A stretch of 64,000 bases of DNA from Chytriomyces cf. hyalinus JEL632 (GCA_025435555.1 JAIWWG010000001.1:496001-560000); one strand, 5' to 3'; numbered from the stretch's first letter, positions 1 through 14,227 are shown. The notes: a model not told the origin generated them from the letters alone. Numbers and translations: made by a program.

Positions 1-188
1 CAAATCAATGAACAAGTTGCCCTTGTTAATAGACGTGGGAATAAACCCACGATATTCGCAGTCGTTTGTTGTTTTTTCGAATAAGGAGTGGAAAAACCAT
101 TTTCCAACTTCACTTTTTTTTTTGGATCCTCTCAACGTTTAAAATGCCCTCATTGCAAAAGTGAATGCAACACTGCTTTCCTTTAGAT

Positions 189-326
189 ATGGAAGGACTC
201 GGCCTTGCATTCTTACTCCTTGGTCTTGCGCTTCTGTCGGCGGTTGGGCTGGGCTTGCTACCTGCTGCTGGAGCGGATAGTTACTCTTATCGAACGCTAT
301 GGTTCAACGTGCAACGATCCCAGTGA
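189..326 (+). CDS. Possible small hydrophobic ORF (45 codons), unsupported otherwise
   Basis: An ATG-started frame encodes a 45-residue peptide. Its first 30 residues are almost entirely Leu/Gly/Ala and would pass as a signal peptide or membrane segment. It may be a small secreted protein, a first or last exon of a gene reaching beyond the window, or chance. The frame ends in CAGTGAG, which also resembles a splice donor. No family is recognised. The flanking bases 1-188 and 327-565 show no other convincing coding frame. Confidence 0.15.
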   Translation: MEGLGLAFLLLGLALLSAVGLGLLPAAGADSYSYRTLWFNVQRSQ

Positions 327-565
327 GATGTGGAGGCGCAGTTTGGTAATGTGAATAAGCCAGCTGAAATGGGACAACTGCTTGACTTCATTTGCATCAA
401 ACATGTTGAGGGGCGATAAACCCAACATGCAGCTGCCGTTGTTTGCCTTTCTTGGAAGAGCAGTAACTTTGAGATGCAATGTATATAAACGATCCCCCTC
501 CAAAAAAAACGCCAAAAGTGCGCTTCATTACGTGTCCAGTCTCCAGATTCATAATTCTATTTTTC

Positions 566-3500
566 TCAACCGTCGCTTTCGTCACCCTCATCATCCAGGC
601 CGCTAATAAAAGCTCCAACATGTGAATTATGATGTGCTGCGCGACTTCTGCTCTTGACACGTTCGATTTCAGCTTGTAAGGCTCGGACCTGCTCCGATTT
701 CAACATTAACCGGCCCACCTCAAATGATTGGTTAAGAGATATTGAATGATTCTCACATCTTGTTGGCTTTCTGTGTCTGAAGGGGTAACACGCTCCTGAA
801 GCGCCATCCTTGGGAAGGAATGAACGGAAAGTTAGGAGCTGGTAACTAGTTCCAGCGGAGCTCACTTTGTCGCGTACCGAACTTGGCCACTCTCTCTGTT
901 TTCTTTGTAAGATCGCTCTCGTTCAAGGCGCTCTCTTTCCATGTGCATTCTGTCCAGCTGCCGCTCTGTTGATACAGGTCACGAGGTCAAGATATTGTAG
1001 GTCAAAAACAAGCAGCCATGAGTTGAGCACTCACGTAGGTGTTTCTTTTCAGAGAGAACGTCGTGCTCATTCTTCATGAGCCCCTCAATTCGTCTTGCAA
1101 GCGAATCGCACTTGTCCTCAGCAGCTCGAAGCAGCAGTTTTGCCTTTTGAGTGTTTCTTTGCTCGGCTTCGACTTCGAGGACGGCCTCCTTTCGCAGCTG
1201 GGCCACGTCGCCAATCTCCACTTCCATTTCCTTCATCTTTTCTTGGTATCGAGTGAGTTGCGCGCGTAGGTCGTTGACAACACTTTCGTAGCGAGAAACG
1301 AGGGAGGCGGATTCCGATTTCCAACGTGTGGATAGATCGTGCTGCGTTGCAATCAGATGCTGCAGTTCTTGGCATGTTTTCGAGTGTGATGCGGAGACGG
1401 CGGAGAGGCGTGATTTCAAATCTGAAGTCTGGTTTCAAGTGGGGCGGTAAGTGAGTGAGAGGGCCAGTGAGCGAGGGGAAGCACAAGCAAGAGTCGGAAT
1501 CACTTCATTTTCGTGCTTGAGAAGAAGAGACTGGAATTCCCCTTCCTTGTTCATTTGGTACTTGATTTTGGAGTCCCGCAGTTTCTCGTTGTCGTGTTCC
1601 AATGTGCTCACTTGGGACATGATTTTCACCGTGTTTTCCTGCGAATTCAAAGATGAGTTCGCTGTTCGAGTTTGGCAATGACTTTTTCAAAGTTCGTACT
1701 TTTGCATCTTCTAGATCCTTCTCGGCGCGCCGCAAGCGGCGGTAAAAGTCATCCACCTGGAACACTAATTCCTCCTTTTCTTTTTCATGGCGATTCTGAT
1801 CGCGAGACAGCTTCTGCTGCAGCCTGCATTTCGAAAGCATGCCATTTAAAAAAGAAGGGGAAAAATAAACACATGAAAAGAAGGCAGGAACAGAAACAGG
1901 AAAGACTTACGAACTCAGTGTCTCCATGTTTTCAGCCTTTTCTCGCTCAGCGGACCGAAGACGCGCAGCCACTTCTTCAATGATCCCATTCAGCCGCTCA
2001 ACCTCATCTGGAATGTGATGTGACATCTTTTCAAGCTCGCTTTCGGCAGCACGTTTTTCGCGAATGGCGCGGTCTGTTTGGGCCTTTTTGCCCATTTGTT
2101 TTGAAATAGTTTGAAGAGTTTAAGTTGAACGAGCTGGTTGCTAGAGCATCCGGAAGGATACCTGCGCGTGCGCAACCGACGCTTCAAGTTTCGAAATGTC
2201 TTCGCCCAACTTTCGCCGGTCTTGCAGATGCTGGCTTCTCAAACTACATATTCGCTTGTTTTAAAAAAGAGGCGAGGGGGCAGTCAACAAGTCTTCTCAC
2301 CTCGCAACTTCGTTTTCTGCCTTCAGTTTATACTTTTGCGCCGTTTCTGAGTACTTTTCATTCAAACGCTTAATCTCCTCCAACGATTGCTGTTCGCGAA
2401 GCAAGGCCTTGTCTCTCTCCAAGAACGCTTCTTCCGACCGTTGTACGGCAAGTTGCAGTCGCTGCGCAGCGTCTATCTCGGAAATTTGAGCATCTTGAAT
2501 CTTGGATTCGAGTGTCTTGGACAGTGATATCATGCTTTCGAGGTTTTCTGTGACGGTCTGGCATTCGGCCTTGAGCTCTGAGACATCACCCGCAAGGCCT
2601 TGGTTCGTGCATGTGATGAAAAAGGTAAGTTGGACAGCCGACTCCATAATCCACAGAAAGTAAACAGACCCTCGTTCTCAGCTTCCAGACTCTTCAAGAT
2701 GGAAATCAACTGCTTCTCTCTCACGGCCAAGTGCTCAGTCTCCGAAACATGCTCTCGATACCTATCCGTGACAGCGTCCAGCGCCTCGCGGACGCTCTCG
2801 CAGCGGCCCTTTTCAGTCTGAACCATCTCCAGCGCATGCGCTAATTCCTGCTCGAGACGAGTTGATTCGGCATTCGACGTCGAAAGTGTCGAAAGCAGGC
2901 TGTTGATTTTGGCGGTCGTCGATGACAGTTGGGCTTCGACGTGCCGGATTTTTTCCTCGCGGGAAGCAATTTGAGAAGTCAATGACGACTCAGTTTGGCG
3001 CAGATGTGACACTGCGGTTTATGTTTAAGCGAGATTCTACTTCAGACACAAAGACAAACAATACCTTCTTCCGCTTGACTCGAAATGATTTCTTGCAGTT
3101 GCTCAATGCCGTTAGATCGCGTCTTGTTTTCCTCAACAAGAATGTCGTTTTCTCGAATCAGTACTTCGATTTTCTGGTTCAGCTGGGACCTGCCATGAAA
3201 GGAGTCAGTTTATGACAAGAAGGCCAGGACTCATGCCACTGCTACCATTCCTCAGGCGTTGCTTTCACATATCTGTCTGCTTCCTGTTCGTCCATCTCAA
3301 TCTTGTATGTCAGTTCATCCTTTTCGCGCTGCAAGCGGCCCACCAAAAAGTCTCCATCTCGCTTCAAAATGTTCATTGTTGTATTTTTTGCTTGTATTTC
3401 AAGCTGGAGGGTGTCATTGCGTTCGTGTAGGAATTTGGTTTCATCTTGGAGAGACTTGTTTTTGAGCTGCGCAGAAATCCAAACTTAGGTCGCGTTGAAA

Positions 3501-4035
3501 AGCGCGGTATAGACAATAAAAAAACATGTACCTCCAACTGGCGGATCCTTTCTTCCAGTTCAAAGGACTGATTGAAAGTTTGCGGCAGGAATGACGGTGA
3601 CGGTGGCACAAGTGGTGATTGTTCCAGGTGGATTTTTGGAGCTGCCTGCATCATGGGGGATGAAGGAATTTGCGGCGGTAAAATATCTCGCGGATGGAGG
3701 GACGTCATCGATCGGCTTGGCGAATGCAACACCCGTTTTGCTGAAAGCGTGAAACAACAGATATGAGCCTAAACCCAAAATTTGTTGGCATGACATTTAC
3801 CTCCCAGATCAAACCCCGCACCAGATCCACCTCCTGAACTCGCGTTTTCCAGTGCTCGAAGCAAATTTTGGGCTGATGCGCGGTTATTTGGAATTTTCAA
3901 GTCAGCGTGAGATTCGCCGCTTGCGCTGTACGATTGCTTCGGGCCGGAGTGGTTTGACTGCGAGAGATCATAGTCTGGAGCAATGGATAGGGACGCGATG
4001 GAGCCTTTTGGAGTTGGTTTTGGAGATGCTTTCAT
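566..4035 (-). CDS. Large coiled-coil protein, probably cytoskeletal or centrosomal
   Basis: A multi-exon minus-strand gene. The first exon is Ser/Pro-rich (4035 down to about 3804, starting MKASPKPTPK). It joins a second disordered exon that enters the coiled coil at SFELEERIRQLE near 3540. Then come many exons of heptad-rich, Glu/Lys/Gln/Leu sequence (for example the segments at 3430-3200, 3010-2690, 2600-2300 and 2090-1920), ending at ...GLDDEGDESDG with a stop at 566-568. Introns are short with GT-AG ends. The composition fits a long rod of the centriole/basal-body or flagellar-rootlet type, as expected in a flagellated fungus, but no signature motif fixes the family. The upstream limit is uncertain because the open frame continues to about 4065 without an ATG. 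Confidence 0.7.
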
Positions 4036-4384
4036 GTACTTTTGGTTTGTTTTGATTTCGTCCAAAAAAAATTAAAAAGTACAGAAGTCACTCTAAATCT
4101 GGAATGGCTGAATGCAGAATGAGGACGTGACGATAGCATTGCCGTCTTTTTGTCCATTTTTTGAAGAAAAGACGACCCAGTTTTGGGTCATAGGAAGTGC
4201 GTGAGAAGTAAATTGCCAGCATGGGAAGTGCGGGGAAATGCGCATGCGTCGTTTCGACAAGTTCGGTTGTCTTCTTTGACTTGTCGAGATCTGGAGAAGG
4301 AATAAAGTGCACTTCCCCGCTCGAAGCAAGGGAGGAAGGTGGAAATAATATGCATCGAAAAGAGTGGGTAGTTGTATGATTCAT

Positions 4385-5008
4385 TCATGAGATAGATGAG
4401 ACGGGAAGATTTCCGCTCATGTGCAAGTCAATGGGCATGCATAGCGAGTCATATTTATCAATGCGGATTCGGGCGATATGAACATAGCCACAGAGTACTA
4501 GAGGTCCGTGGAGAAAAGTGCGACATAGGGGGTTAGGAAGTGCAAACATGGCGCTGCACACATCAACCGGCAGCGCCAGATAGAGGGTGTCGTAAAATGA
4601 TAATGGAGGATGGATGCAAATACAAATTTTTTCTTCAAAGAAACAGTTCAGTGCCTTCAAGACCGAACGAGACATGTGCCGCGGTAACTCACACAGGACG
4701 CCGACAAGTTGAGCCGCAATCGGCAGAGAGACAAGCGCCCTTCCTTCGCGAAAGCTGGCAGCCAGCGGGATCTCGGCGTTAGTGGCAGCTGCTTCGCACG
4801 GGTCCACCCTCGCAACTCCAGCCAAGGATCTTTTGACGGATGGAACATCAGCAAGCACGCGCACTGGAATTCCGTGTTCGATGCCGAGGGAGCTGTGGCG
4901 TGGAACCTTGTTGCAGCTGTACTTACGTTACTCATGGAGCTGTGGAAAAACACTTGCCAACAACAAGGGACTTGACAAATGCTTCAGGTAACTGTCGGCA
5001 GATTTCAT
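4385..5008 (-). CDS. Hypothetical protein, two-exon model
   Basis: A model of about 194 residues. Exon 1 (5008-4932) starts MKSADSYLKH. A 39-nt GT-AG intron joins it in frame to exon 2 (4892-4385), which is open for 169 codons. The composition is protein-like (for example RVLADVPSVKRSLAGVAR and REGRALVSLPIAAQL). The order of these segments faintly recalls a GINS Psf3 subunit, but the diagnostic Trp/Gly positions are absent, so no function is assigned. It lies between the coiled-coil gene and the EPL1 start at 5397, transcribed away from EPL1. Another open frame (4384-4088) ending ...RQCYRHVLILHSAIPDLE could be a further exon. Confidence 0.3.
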
Positions 5009-5396
5009 CGTGATATAGGTGTGAATGTGCGGATGGAATGTGTGTATGTTTGGCAGCGCTGGGGGGGATGCAGCAATGCATGGTATCGAATGATGGGGTT
5101 GGGGGTGCGCAGAAATGGCGTGGACTGGCTCGCAAAATGATTGCGAGAAAGACGCATGAAGGCAAGGAGGGTGCAGAAGAAACAGTTGTTGGGGTCGCGT
5201 TGGGGCAAGAAAGAAAAAGTCAATTGTCACGTGACTTTCTCGAGCGACAAAGGCAACAACAACAACCACACAGCCACCCTCAGAGACACCCACTTTGGGA
5301 TACCCACACCCACCTGGAGACAGCCGCTGATAGAAACCACTCAGACAGAGACACTCACTGGCACAGCTCCCTCCCTCTCCCTGTCCCATCCCTTAA

Positions 5397-8300
5397 ATGT
5401 CCCTCCGCTCAAGAAAAGTCGACTTCAAGCGCGCCTTCCATGTCCTCCGCCATGCAGACTGCGGCGAGCTGGACGATACCGTCGGTCTCGGCAGGGGCGT
5501 GCCCGCCATCAGGACCGGTGTTGACAAGGAGGAGGAGTCGGTATGACTCATTCTTACTCACTTCGTTTTTTCACATCCACTGTATATATTTACTTTTTCA
5601 CTTTCACACCCGCCTCCTCAACCACGACAGGAACACCATCTGCAAGCGGCTCTGAATGCAAATCAGGCCGGTGTAGAGAAACAGTCTGTCTTCATCCCCA
5701 CCCCGGACGCCAACCGGAAGTTTGCCGAATTTGAGAAATATTATACCCGTGACTTTGTCCTTGCAAAGACCTATGTGCAATTTTCGGCGAACATGGATGG
5801 CTACCTTGGTGCTCGGTACTGCCTCGACGATGTCGATGATTCATTCCTGAAACGGTGGCGGAACGCCTGTGAAGAAAAGGAAAAGAAAGAAAACATGAAG
5901 TTAGAAGGGGTCTCTACCGAAAGCGCCGGCGTTGAGACGGACCCCGGACAAGAAAATGCTACCGTGGGCACTTTAGCCGATATTCCCGATGAACACACGT
6001 TTGAAAAGTTTATGGATGGATTTGAACTGTTTGGAGACAAATGGGTAAATCACTTTGCTTCCACCAAAAAAAAGAAAAAAAAAAAGAACGACAGACTAAT
6101 CCATGTTCTCCCAAACAGCTCAAAGTGAATGAAATCCCGACTGTTGACCATGCAAAACCTTTTTTTTCAAAATACGTCACTGAGCTGGTTATACATGAAC
6201 CAACATTCACCCACCTTTTCAACCACTGGACCCACCGTCGTTTCCAAGCACCTCGTATCCCCGTCACCTCCACCACACCAGGACGGCCCATTGCTCCGCC
6301 ACTTCGTATTGATGATGTTACTGGCAACGCCAAACAAGATGACTCGGACCCTTACATTTGCTTCCGCAAGCGTGAACTCAAAACACAACCCAAACGGACA
6401 CGGAAATCCACTGCCGGAGCTACCAATAGTTCCCATCATGGTGGGCACTCCCATTCTTCTTCCGGTGCTGGTTCACATGAGCTGGGAAGTCTTGACAAGC
6501 TCAAGAGACTGCTACAAGATTTAATGGACGCACGGACCCTCTGTGAGCATCTTAGTGTGCGTGAAACTCAGCGAAGGCACGTGCTTGCCATGGACACTGC
6601 CTTTTTTGAAAAGCGCATGCTTGTTAGAAAGCTGAAGAGGGCGTTTGGCGTAGCAGATGGTGATGAGAATAAGAAGAAAAAGCGGAAAGGGGTATCCGCT
6701 GCCTTGGCAAGTGGATCTGGTGCCCCTGCCTCGGCAGTGGAAGACAGCAGGTTTGTACTTGTCAACCCATTCTTTTTATAAAAGTTCACTTGATTGATCC
6801 TCTCTGCAATTAGACCGTCATCCATCAAAATCAAGCTGCGGACTTCAAGCACAGATATTTCAGAACTCAAGTCACCACTGGAACAGCTGCAACAGTCAGA
6901 GGATGCCAAAATACTCGAGCTCGTTCGACGCCGACGAATGGATGACGAGAATGGAGGATGGATTGACCTGACTGAGGTAAAAAAAAAAAGTCTTTTGCTT
7001 GGACACTTTTAACTTGCATAATGATCTAATCATTTGGTTCCTTGGCTTTCCTCAACTCAGAACCCTCCACCCTCACTCTCCTCCATGCCTGGTTCAGCGT
7101 TCTGGCAATCTCCCTTCTCAGTGTCCACGTATACTCCACTCAGCGTTGTAACGCCAGCAACACCTCCTGCCCTATCTCCGCTGGAACCCCTCACGCCGCC
7201 ATCATCTGCCAATCGGAAGAATGAGCGCATTCCGTGTGGACGTGCGCGGATTGGCCGTGGAGGCAGGTTGTGCTTCGACCGTCGCATGAGTATCCTTCAA
7301 GCAAAGCAAACTCTAAACAAGCTTGACAACATTGCTGATGCGTATCAGAAGGCAAACCATTTTATGGACTATGATGATGGTGTTGTTTTTCAAATGCATG
7401 ACGATGTTCGGTGAGGACAAACTGACTTTTGACTTGAGGTTGTGGACTGTCGTCTGAAAGCTGAAACATTCAATTTGTGCAGAAATATGGCTTTCCGTGC
7501 ATTCTATTTGTCCCCAACCAGCGATGATGTGAATTTATTCCTCACAAAACCGAGCCACCCTGACCAAATCAACCCCAAACCGTCGTCCGATCCCCTCGCA
7601 AACAAACTACCTCTTCCAGCCTACGACATTGTGCGGACTCCCAGCATTCCTGCGTCAAGCGATGCTGCAGCAGCCGCTCCTGGAGAAAAACAAACTGGTA
7701 GGAAAAAGGGTGCAACGGCTGCATCCACCACGGCAGCCGCAGCCGCAGCAGCTGCAAACAAGCCACCCAAGAGACCCCCGCCCGTTCTCAACGAACGTGA
7801 TGCAAAAGTCAAAAGTATGCTTGACTTGAGCAAAATGAATGCGAGTCTGATGAAGCAGCAAGATGCCGCCGCTGCGACTACGGGTGTTGTAGGAAACATG
7901 AATGGACTTGGCACAGCGGGTTCAACACCCATGGGCCCTGGCGGTGGTCTGAATGGCGTTTCTGCAGCGATGAGTCCTGGTGGAGAAGTGCCGATGCAAA
8001 TGAATGGAAGCCCGAACCCGGCCATGATTCTTGCGCAGCAGCAGTTGGTGCAGCAGGCGTTCTTGCGGCAGCAGCAGCAACAACAACAGCAACAGCAGCA
8101 GCAACAGCAAGGCTTAGTTGGAGCAGGAAACATGCCACAAATGCAACAGCAGCAGCAACAGCAACAGCAGTTTACGCTGCAGCAGCGACTTATGCTTGTT
8201 GCCACGCAAATTCGGAACTTGTCCGCGAACGGAACGCCTGTGCCGCCGAGCTTGATTCAAGTGTACCAGCAGATGCAGGTACAGTTGCAGCAGCAACAAC

Positions 8301-8704
8301 GCATGATTATGGCGCTGATGGGAGCAGCGAACGGGGTTTCCGGTGCTGGCGGCGGTGCGGGTGGTGCGGTTGGCATGCAACAGCAGTTACAGCAACAGCA
8401 ACAACAATTGCAGTTGCAGCAACAGCAGCAGCAAGGTGGCGGCGGAGCGCTTGGAAACGGCGTCATGCTTTCTCAGGCGCAGATGATGCAGTACCAAGCG
8501 TACTTTAACCGGCAAAGGCAGTTGCAGCAGCAGCAACAACAGCAACAACAGCACTTACATCAACAGCAGCAGCAAATGCAGTTACAGCAACAAAATCAAG
8601 GTGTGACGGGTCAAGAACTTGGAGGCGTGCCTGCTGCTGGCGCGCCTGGGGGAGACTTAGCAGGCGGTGGGGCTGGCGCAGAACTTGGGGCCATGAATAT
8701 TTGA
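5397..8704 (+). CDS. EPL1: Enhancer of polycomb-like protein EPL1 (NuA4 subunit)
   Basis: EPL1 is the scaffold of the NuA4/Piccolo histone acetyltransferase in the nucleus. Six exons: 5397-5540, 5631-6044, 6119-6750, 6814-6976, 7061-7410 and 7483-8704, all phase-consistent, giving about 974 residues. The N terminus (MSLRSRKVDFKRAFHV, then RTGVDKEEES joined to EHHLQAAL and FIPTPD) is the classic EPcA start. Later exons carry the conserved FMDGFELFGDKW, the HEPTF/HWTHRR segment, and a C-terminal RNMAFRAFYLSP motif. The last exon ends in about 250 residues of Gln runs mixed with Gly/Ala/Met, unlike the conserved domain. The start is fixed by the family N terminus. It is convergent with the downstream eIF5 gene. 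Confidence 0.95.
8038..8612 (+). repeat. CAG/CAA repeat tracts encoding polyglutamine in EPL1
   Basis: Several (CAG/CAA)n tracts of about 6-16 codons occur within the last EPL1 exon, interrupted by Met, Leu and Gly codons. The mixing of CAA with CAG suggests selection or ageing of the repeat rather than recent pure expansion. The opposite strand shows long spurious poly-Cys and poly-Leu frames because of it. Confidence 0.85.
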
Positions 8705-8994
8705 GCTGATTGATTGTGATAAATACAGTAACTCAGCCAATAATTTTCAGCTTCTTGGCCGACTTTCTTTTGTTTCTTCTCTTTCGTTTTTCTTTTTTTT
8801 TTTGGCGGTTTAGTGTCTTGCATTTTTTCTTTGTTGTCGCGGTCCTGTGTTGGATGACCATAATCGGGGAGGTGTCTTGTGTAAATTATAAAATGAGCTT
8901 CGAAAGGGCGATATTTTTATGGACGAGACCGGCACCCAAAACAAATGGACAGACATGTTTGAATTCATACAATTCTCAAAAAACATCAAAAAAT

Positions 8995-10540
8995 TCAGTC
9001 ATCTTCTTCCTCCGCGGCGACGTCTGCCGTCCTCAACCAATGCAAAAACGGCTCTGCCTTTTCCCGAATGCCCTTTGCAACTTTCTTGTCGACATACTTT
9101 TTCGACACTTTCTCTCCCCACGCCAGGCAAACGTCCTCATCCAACAACTCCTCATCGTAAAACGCCTTCAGCACAAGCGCCACCTTGTCAAACAAGGCAG
9201 CCCTCATTTTGTCCGCCTCCGCTTCATCAGCAGCACCACCACCACTCACGAGTCGCTCAATTCCACCCAAAAGCGCCTTCTGCGCCTTCTCATTGTTGAC
9301 GAAATGATGCAACAGAACGCCATGATGCGTGACTTGGTTCTGCAGCAACATGTCGGCCGTGAAAATCACCTGCACGAGTACGAGGCAGGCTTTAGCATGC
9401 TTGAGGCCAAGCTCTTCGGCCTTGTCAATGATGGCAATGTCTGCTTCGGGGTCGCCAGTGGCGAGGAGGTCCGTGACAAAGGTGGCAAATTCTTCGAGGG
9501 CAGCGTCTTGTTGGGCTTCGTTACCTTCGTCGTCATTATCATTGGCGGTCGCCGAATTAAGGTTGTGACGGTTGGTACTTTCGTTCGCGGCTTTCACGGC
9601 TCTGTTTTTCAAAGTAGAGTGGAGGAGTGAGTTTAGTGGAGGAGTAAGTTTCGGATAATATTGTGGTCGGGTGGTGAGAGATGCGAGCGATAATAGATCG
9701 ATGAAGACGGGATGATTCCTTCTTGAAGGAAAGCACGCGCGGGCGGGAGTTTGTTTTTTTTTTTCTTTTTGGTGGTCAACTCACTTTGCAGTTGCTTGAG
9801 AAATCGCAGGTGGGTTCTTGATGATGAAGACACAGAGCTTGTGGCGCATGTCAACGGGCAAGTTTGCTCCACAAGCTTGACAGTTTCGCGTGATTGTTTC
9901 GTCCTTTTGGATAATCTGAAGCGGCGGCAAAGAAGGGTGGGAAGAAGAACAAAAAATAAATGAATCAACATGAAAGCAACGCTGGACAAGCTTCTCCGCT
10001 GAATGGTGAGAGCCAAGGGTAAACCAAAAGATGATAGATAATCGTTACCAAGTCGGTTTCCGGGTTCAAGCAGGATGGACACAAGACAAACTTTTTGATG
10101 AAACTGTCCAAAAGATTTTGCAGCTTTGCGGCATCGTGAGCACCGTTGATGATGTATCTGTCGAGCTTTTCGTCCACTTTCGTTTGGGCTCCCAGTTCCG
10201 ATCCGAAGACTTGAGGGCGTCATTTTTGCCATTTTTTTTTTCGGTCAGTATGGCGGCGGGGCACAAGAGCCAATAATACTCACATTTGGTTGGGTAAGAA
10301 GGAGGTCTACTGAGAGCCTTTGCAATGTCGGACATGTTTGGAATGACAGTTTTGATTCCGTTTCCCTTTCCCTCAATCTTGGAGATGAGCTGTGAAATCA
10401 ACAAGGTGAGTTCATTTTGTTGGGGGCTGAGACATGCGACGAGTGTCATAATGAGGCTAGGAAGGAGAGCGCACCTTGGGCATCTTGTAACGGTAGAACT
10501 TGTCCTGCACATCGGACCGCACGTTGATCATGTTGGACAT
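8995..10540 (-). CDS. TIF5: Translation initiation factor eIF5
   Basis: eIF5 is the GTPase-activating protein for eIF2 in the 43S pre-initiation complex. Five exons on the minus strand: 10540-10475, 10389-10284, 10209-10049, 9915-9785 and 9601-8995, giving 356 residues. The N-terminal domain reads [22 protein letters not shown], then [13 protein letters not shown] and RPPSYPTK, then ELGAQTK and [13 protein letters not shown]. The zinc finger has CPSC and CQAC pairs. The C-terminal HEAT/W2 domain spans the last exon and ends in acidic AAEEEDD. At 356 residues it is shorter than the usual roughly 400-430 because the central linker is short. The start is set by the conserved N terminus. Confidence 0.95.
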
Positions 10541-10862
10541 GGTGGGGGGATGGGTTCTTTTTTTTGGGTTTTATTCAACCTCCAGCATTCTAAATATTGC
10601 TTAAAATGTGGAAACGAGCAGTGACATCACACCCAACCAAAGTCGATTCTGACCTGAAAACTGTATGCATCCCGCTGGGGATAGTGCGACAACTATCGTG
10701 AGGTCACGTAAACCAGGCGGAACAAAAGGGTGGTCGCGGTATCTCTGGTAGTGTTGCGGATGGAAGTAGCAAGGACTGGTATCTCATTTGATTGGCGCAC
10801 ATGCAGGCAATGCCACTGGTGGCAATTCATATAGCGCTGGTTATATTCCGTTATTTTTATTT

Positions 10863-12582
10863 TTACCTCTGTTTTTGAAAGGGAACTGACGTACTTAAGT
10901 CAAGTGAATGCGAGCCTGGAACTGAAGTTACCAAAAAGTCCTCCGGCGTTGAGCTCTGGAGTACATAACCGTTCGGGGATAACATAGCAGGGCCACTCGA
11001 CATGCTTGGACATGTAACCATCAATTCCAACTCCTCAACTGAAGAGATTGCTTCGTCCTTTGGTAGACTGAGGCTTGGCTGCTTTTCCTGCCGCCACCTC
11101 CACAGGATAATTCCCGCGGCTGTAGCTGCCATCACAATCACTATACCGGACAGCCCAAACACGCTCTTGATTGCCACTGAGACTTCATTTGAAGATTCAT
11201 TTGAAGATGCATTTGGAGATGCAGGTCTGGGTCTTTGTACTTCAAAAGATCCAGAAGCAGTGTACGTAACAGTTGAACCGCCGTTCATTGTACCAACTGC
11301 GTGTCCTCTTCGTTTCATACTCATGTTCAGATTACCGACAAACGTTATTGTGATTGAGTACACACCAGGTTCCAGCGCAGCCAAAGCCGTATCAGTTACT
11401 TCACAGTTTGAATCTGCAGGCAAAGAATCCGACAGATCCAAAGTGAGAACCGCCGAATCAATACGCGCACACGAGTTGCGGACCACCACGCGCTTTCCGG
11501 CGCCTTCAATAACGAGTTGCGAAATATCGACTTCATTCCCGAGCGCTTGAGGGAATTTAAACTTCAAAGCTCCACCAACTGGAACTGTCACAAATTGGCC
11601 CAATGCCAAGGCACCTTGCACACCAACACTTGCACCAGTTTTCCCCACAGCACAGACCGAGAGCGTCCCCATATATCCGTCCGTGCATGTAGGACTGCCG
11701 GGCATCCCGTCGCTTCCCGCATCGCAGGAGTACACGGCAAACTCCATTGCTGGTGTTGCACTTGAGTTCATACTACTGGATGCACAACGTCCCCCCTCAA
11801 CGTCAACACGGTATATACCTGCTGTGTCTGCGAATACGGTAACATGATTCACGTGCACGTGGTACACACGTGCATTGCTATTCACGGACACGTTTGTCGA
11901 CAACGTTTGATTGGGAAGCATGTCCGCTATCTGGAACGCGACTTGGAAACTGGTGGTGTTGGGGTATGCATGCACAGCTATCACGAGTGGGAACGCGTGC
12001 TCTCTCTCAGCTTCAAGTTGGCTTGTAGTGTTTGTTGTGGCTTGGATATCGATGTTGTTTTGGTTGCTTGTAGCTGGGGAGCTACCTGACATGACCCCGG
12101 CACTGCTGCTGCTGCCGCTGTTGCCGCTGTTGCCAAGGATTGGGTATACGTGCACATCCGAAGCAATGGCAGTGTTGAATTCGTCCAAATTCATGGCGTA
12201 CGAGGACTGAATGGACATTCTGTTGTCGTTGTGAGTTTCTCAAGAATTTAAATTCCAATAGTCGTTCTTACGAAGCACCAGGGCACGCATTCACGTCAAG
12301 CACAAACAAGCACGCACCGTCCTCCATATACCCCGGTGTCAAAACACTCCCACACGAGGCCGTGAGCGAGAGGCTCGGAAGCAGGCCCTCCGCGGGGATT
12401 TCGAACGTATTTTTGCTGGACGAGGAGATGATGGAGAGTTGTGGTGGAATGAACGTTCGGTTTGTCTGCTCTGGGACTGCGGATGTGCATGCCTGTATAA
12501 GGATACGGGTCTCGGCAAATGCAGACGCAGGTCCAGCGAAAAGTGTTACTCCTGTCACGAGTGAGGCAAGGGGGCGTCTCAT
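10863..12582 (-). CDS. Secreted or type I single-pass membrane protein of unknown function
   Basis: Two exons (12582-12272 and 12219-10863, joined in phase 2) encode 555 residues. The N terminus, MRRPLASLVTGVTLFAGPASAFAE, is a clear signal peptide. A long Ser/Thr/Asn-rich ectodomain with many N-glycosylation sequons follows and looks beta-rich. One TM segment lies near residues 475-495 (GIVIVMAATAAGIILW), capped by RWRQEK, with a cytoplasmic tail of about 65 residues. The architecture suggests a cell-surface receptor, adhesin or wall-sensor type protein, but no domain is recognised. Confidence 0.75.
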
Positions 12583-12858
12583 TGCCTCAGAGAGTTGGAC
12601 AGTTCAGAGAAATTTTTTTCGCAGCCTTTGAACAGGGAAAATTGTTCCATCCATTTATCGATACTGGTATCCGAGTTTGAACGACAAGAGGCAGCGAAGG
12701 AGGGAATAGACAACCGTGAAATTCACCCGTTGGGGAAGAAGGGATAAAAAAGAGAACTAGGAAGCGGGCGTGTCACAAAAAAGAGAAAGAAAATATAAGA
12801 AATAAGAAAAATAATCGCGTATGTCAACCCAAACCCCGTCATCGACACATGTCAACAG

Positions 12859-14227
<1,369 letters not shown>

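Noticed and set aside
4385-4892. Reading the hypothetical frame as GINS subunit Psf3
   Set aside because: Only loose hydrophobic similarity; the conserved Trp and GYL-type residues are missing.
7621-8205. A minus-strand frame rich in poly-Cys and poly-Leu
   Set aside because: It is the reverse of the EPL1 CAG/CAA repeats.
8710-9630. A 306-codon plus-strand open frame
   Set aside because: It lies antisense to the eIF5 W2-domain exon and starts without a good context. It is an antisense shadow.
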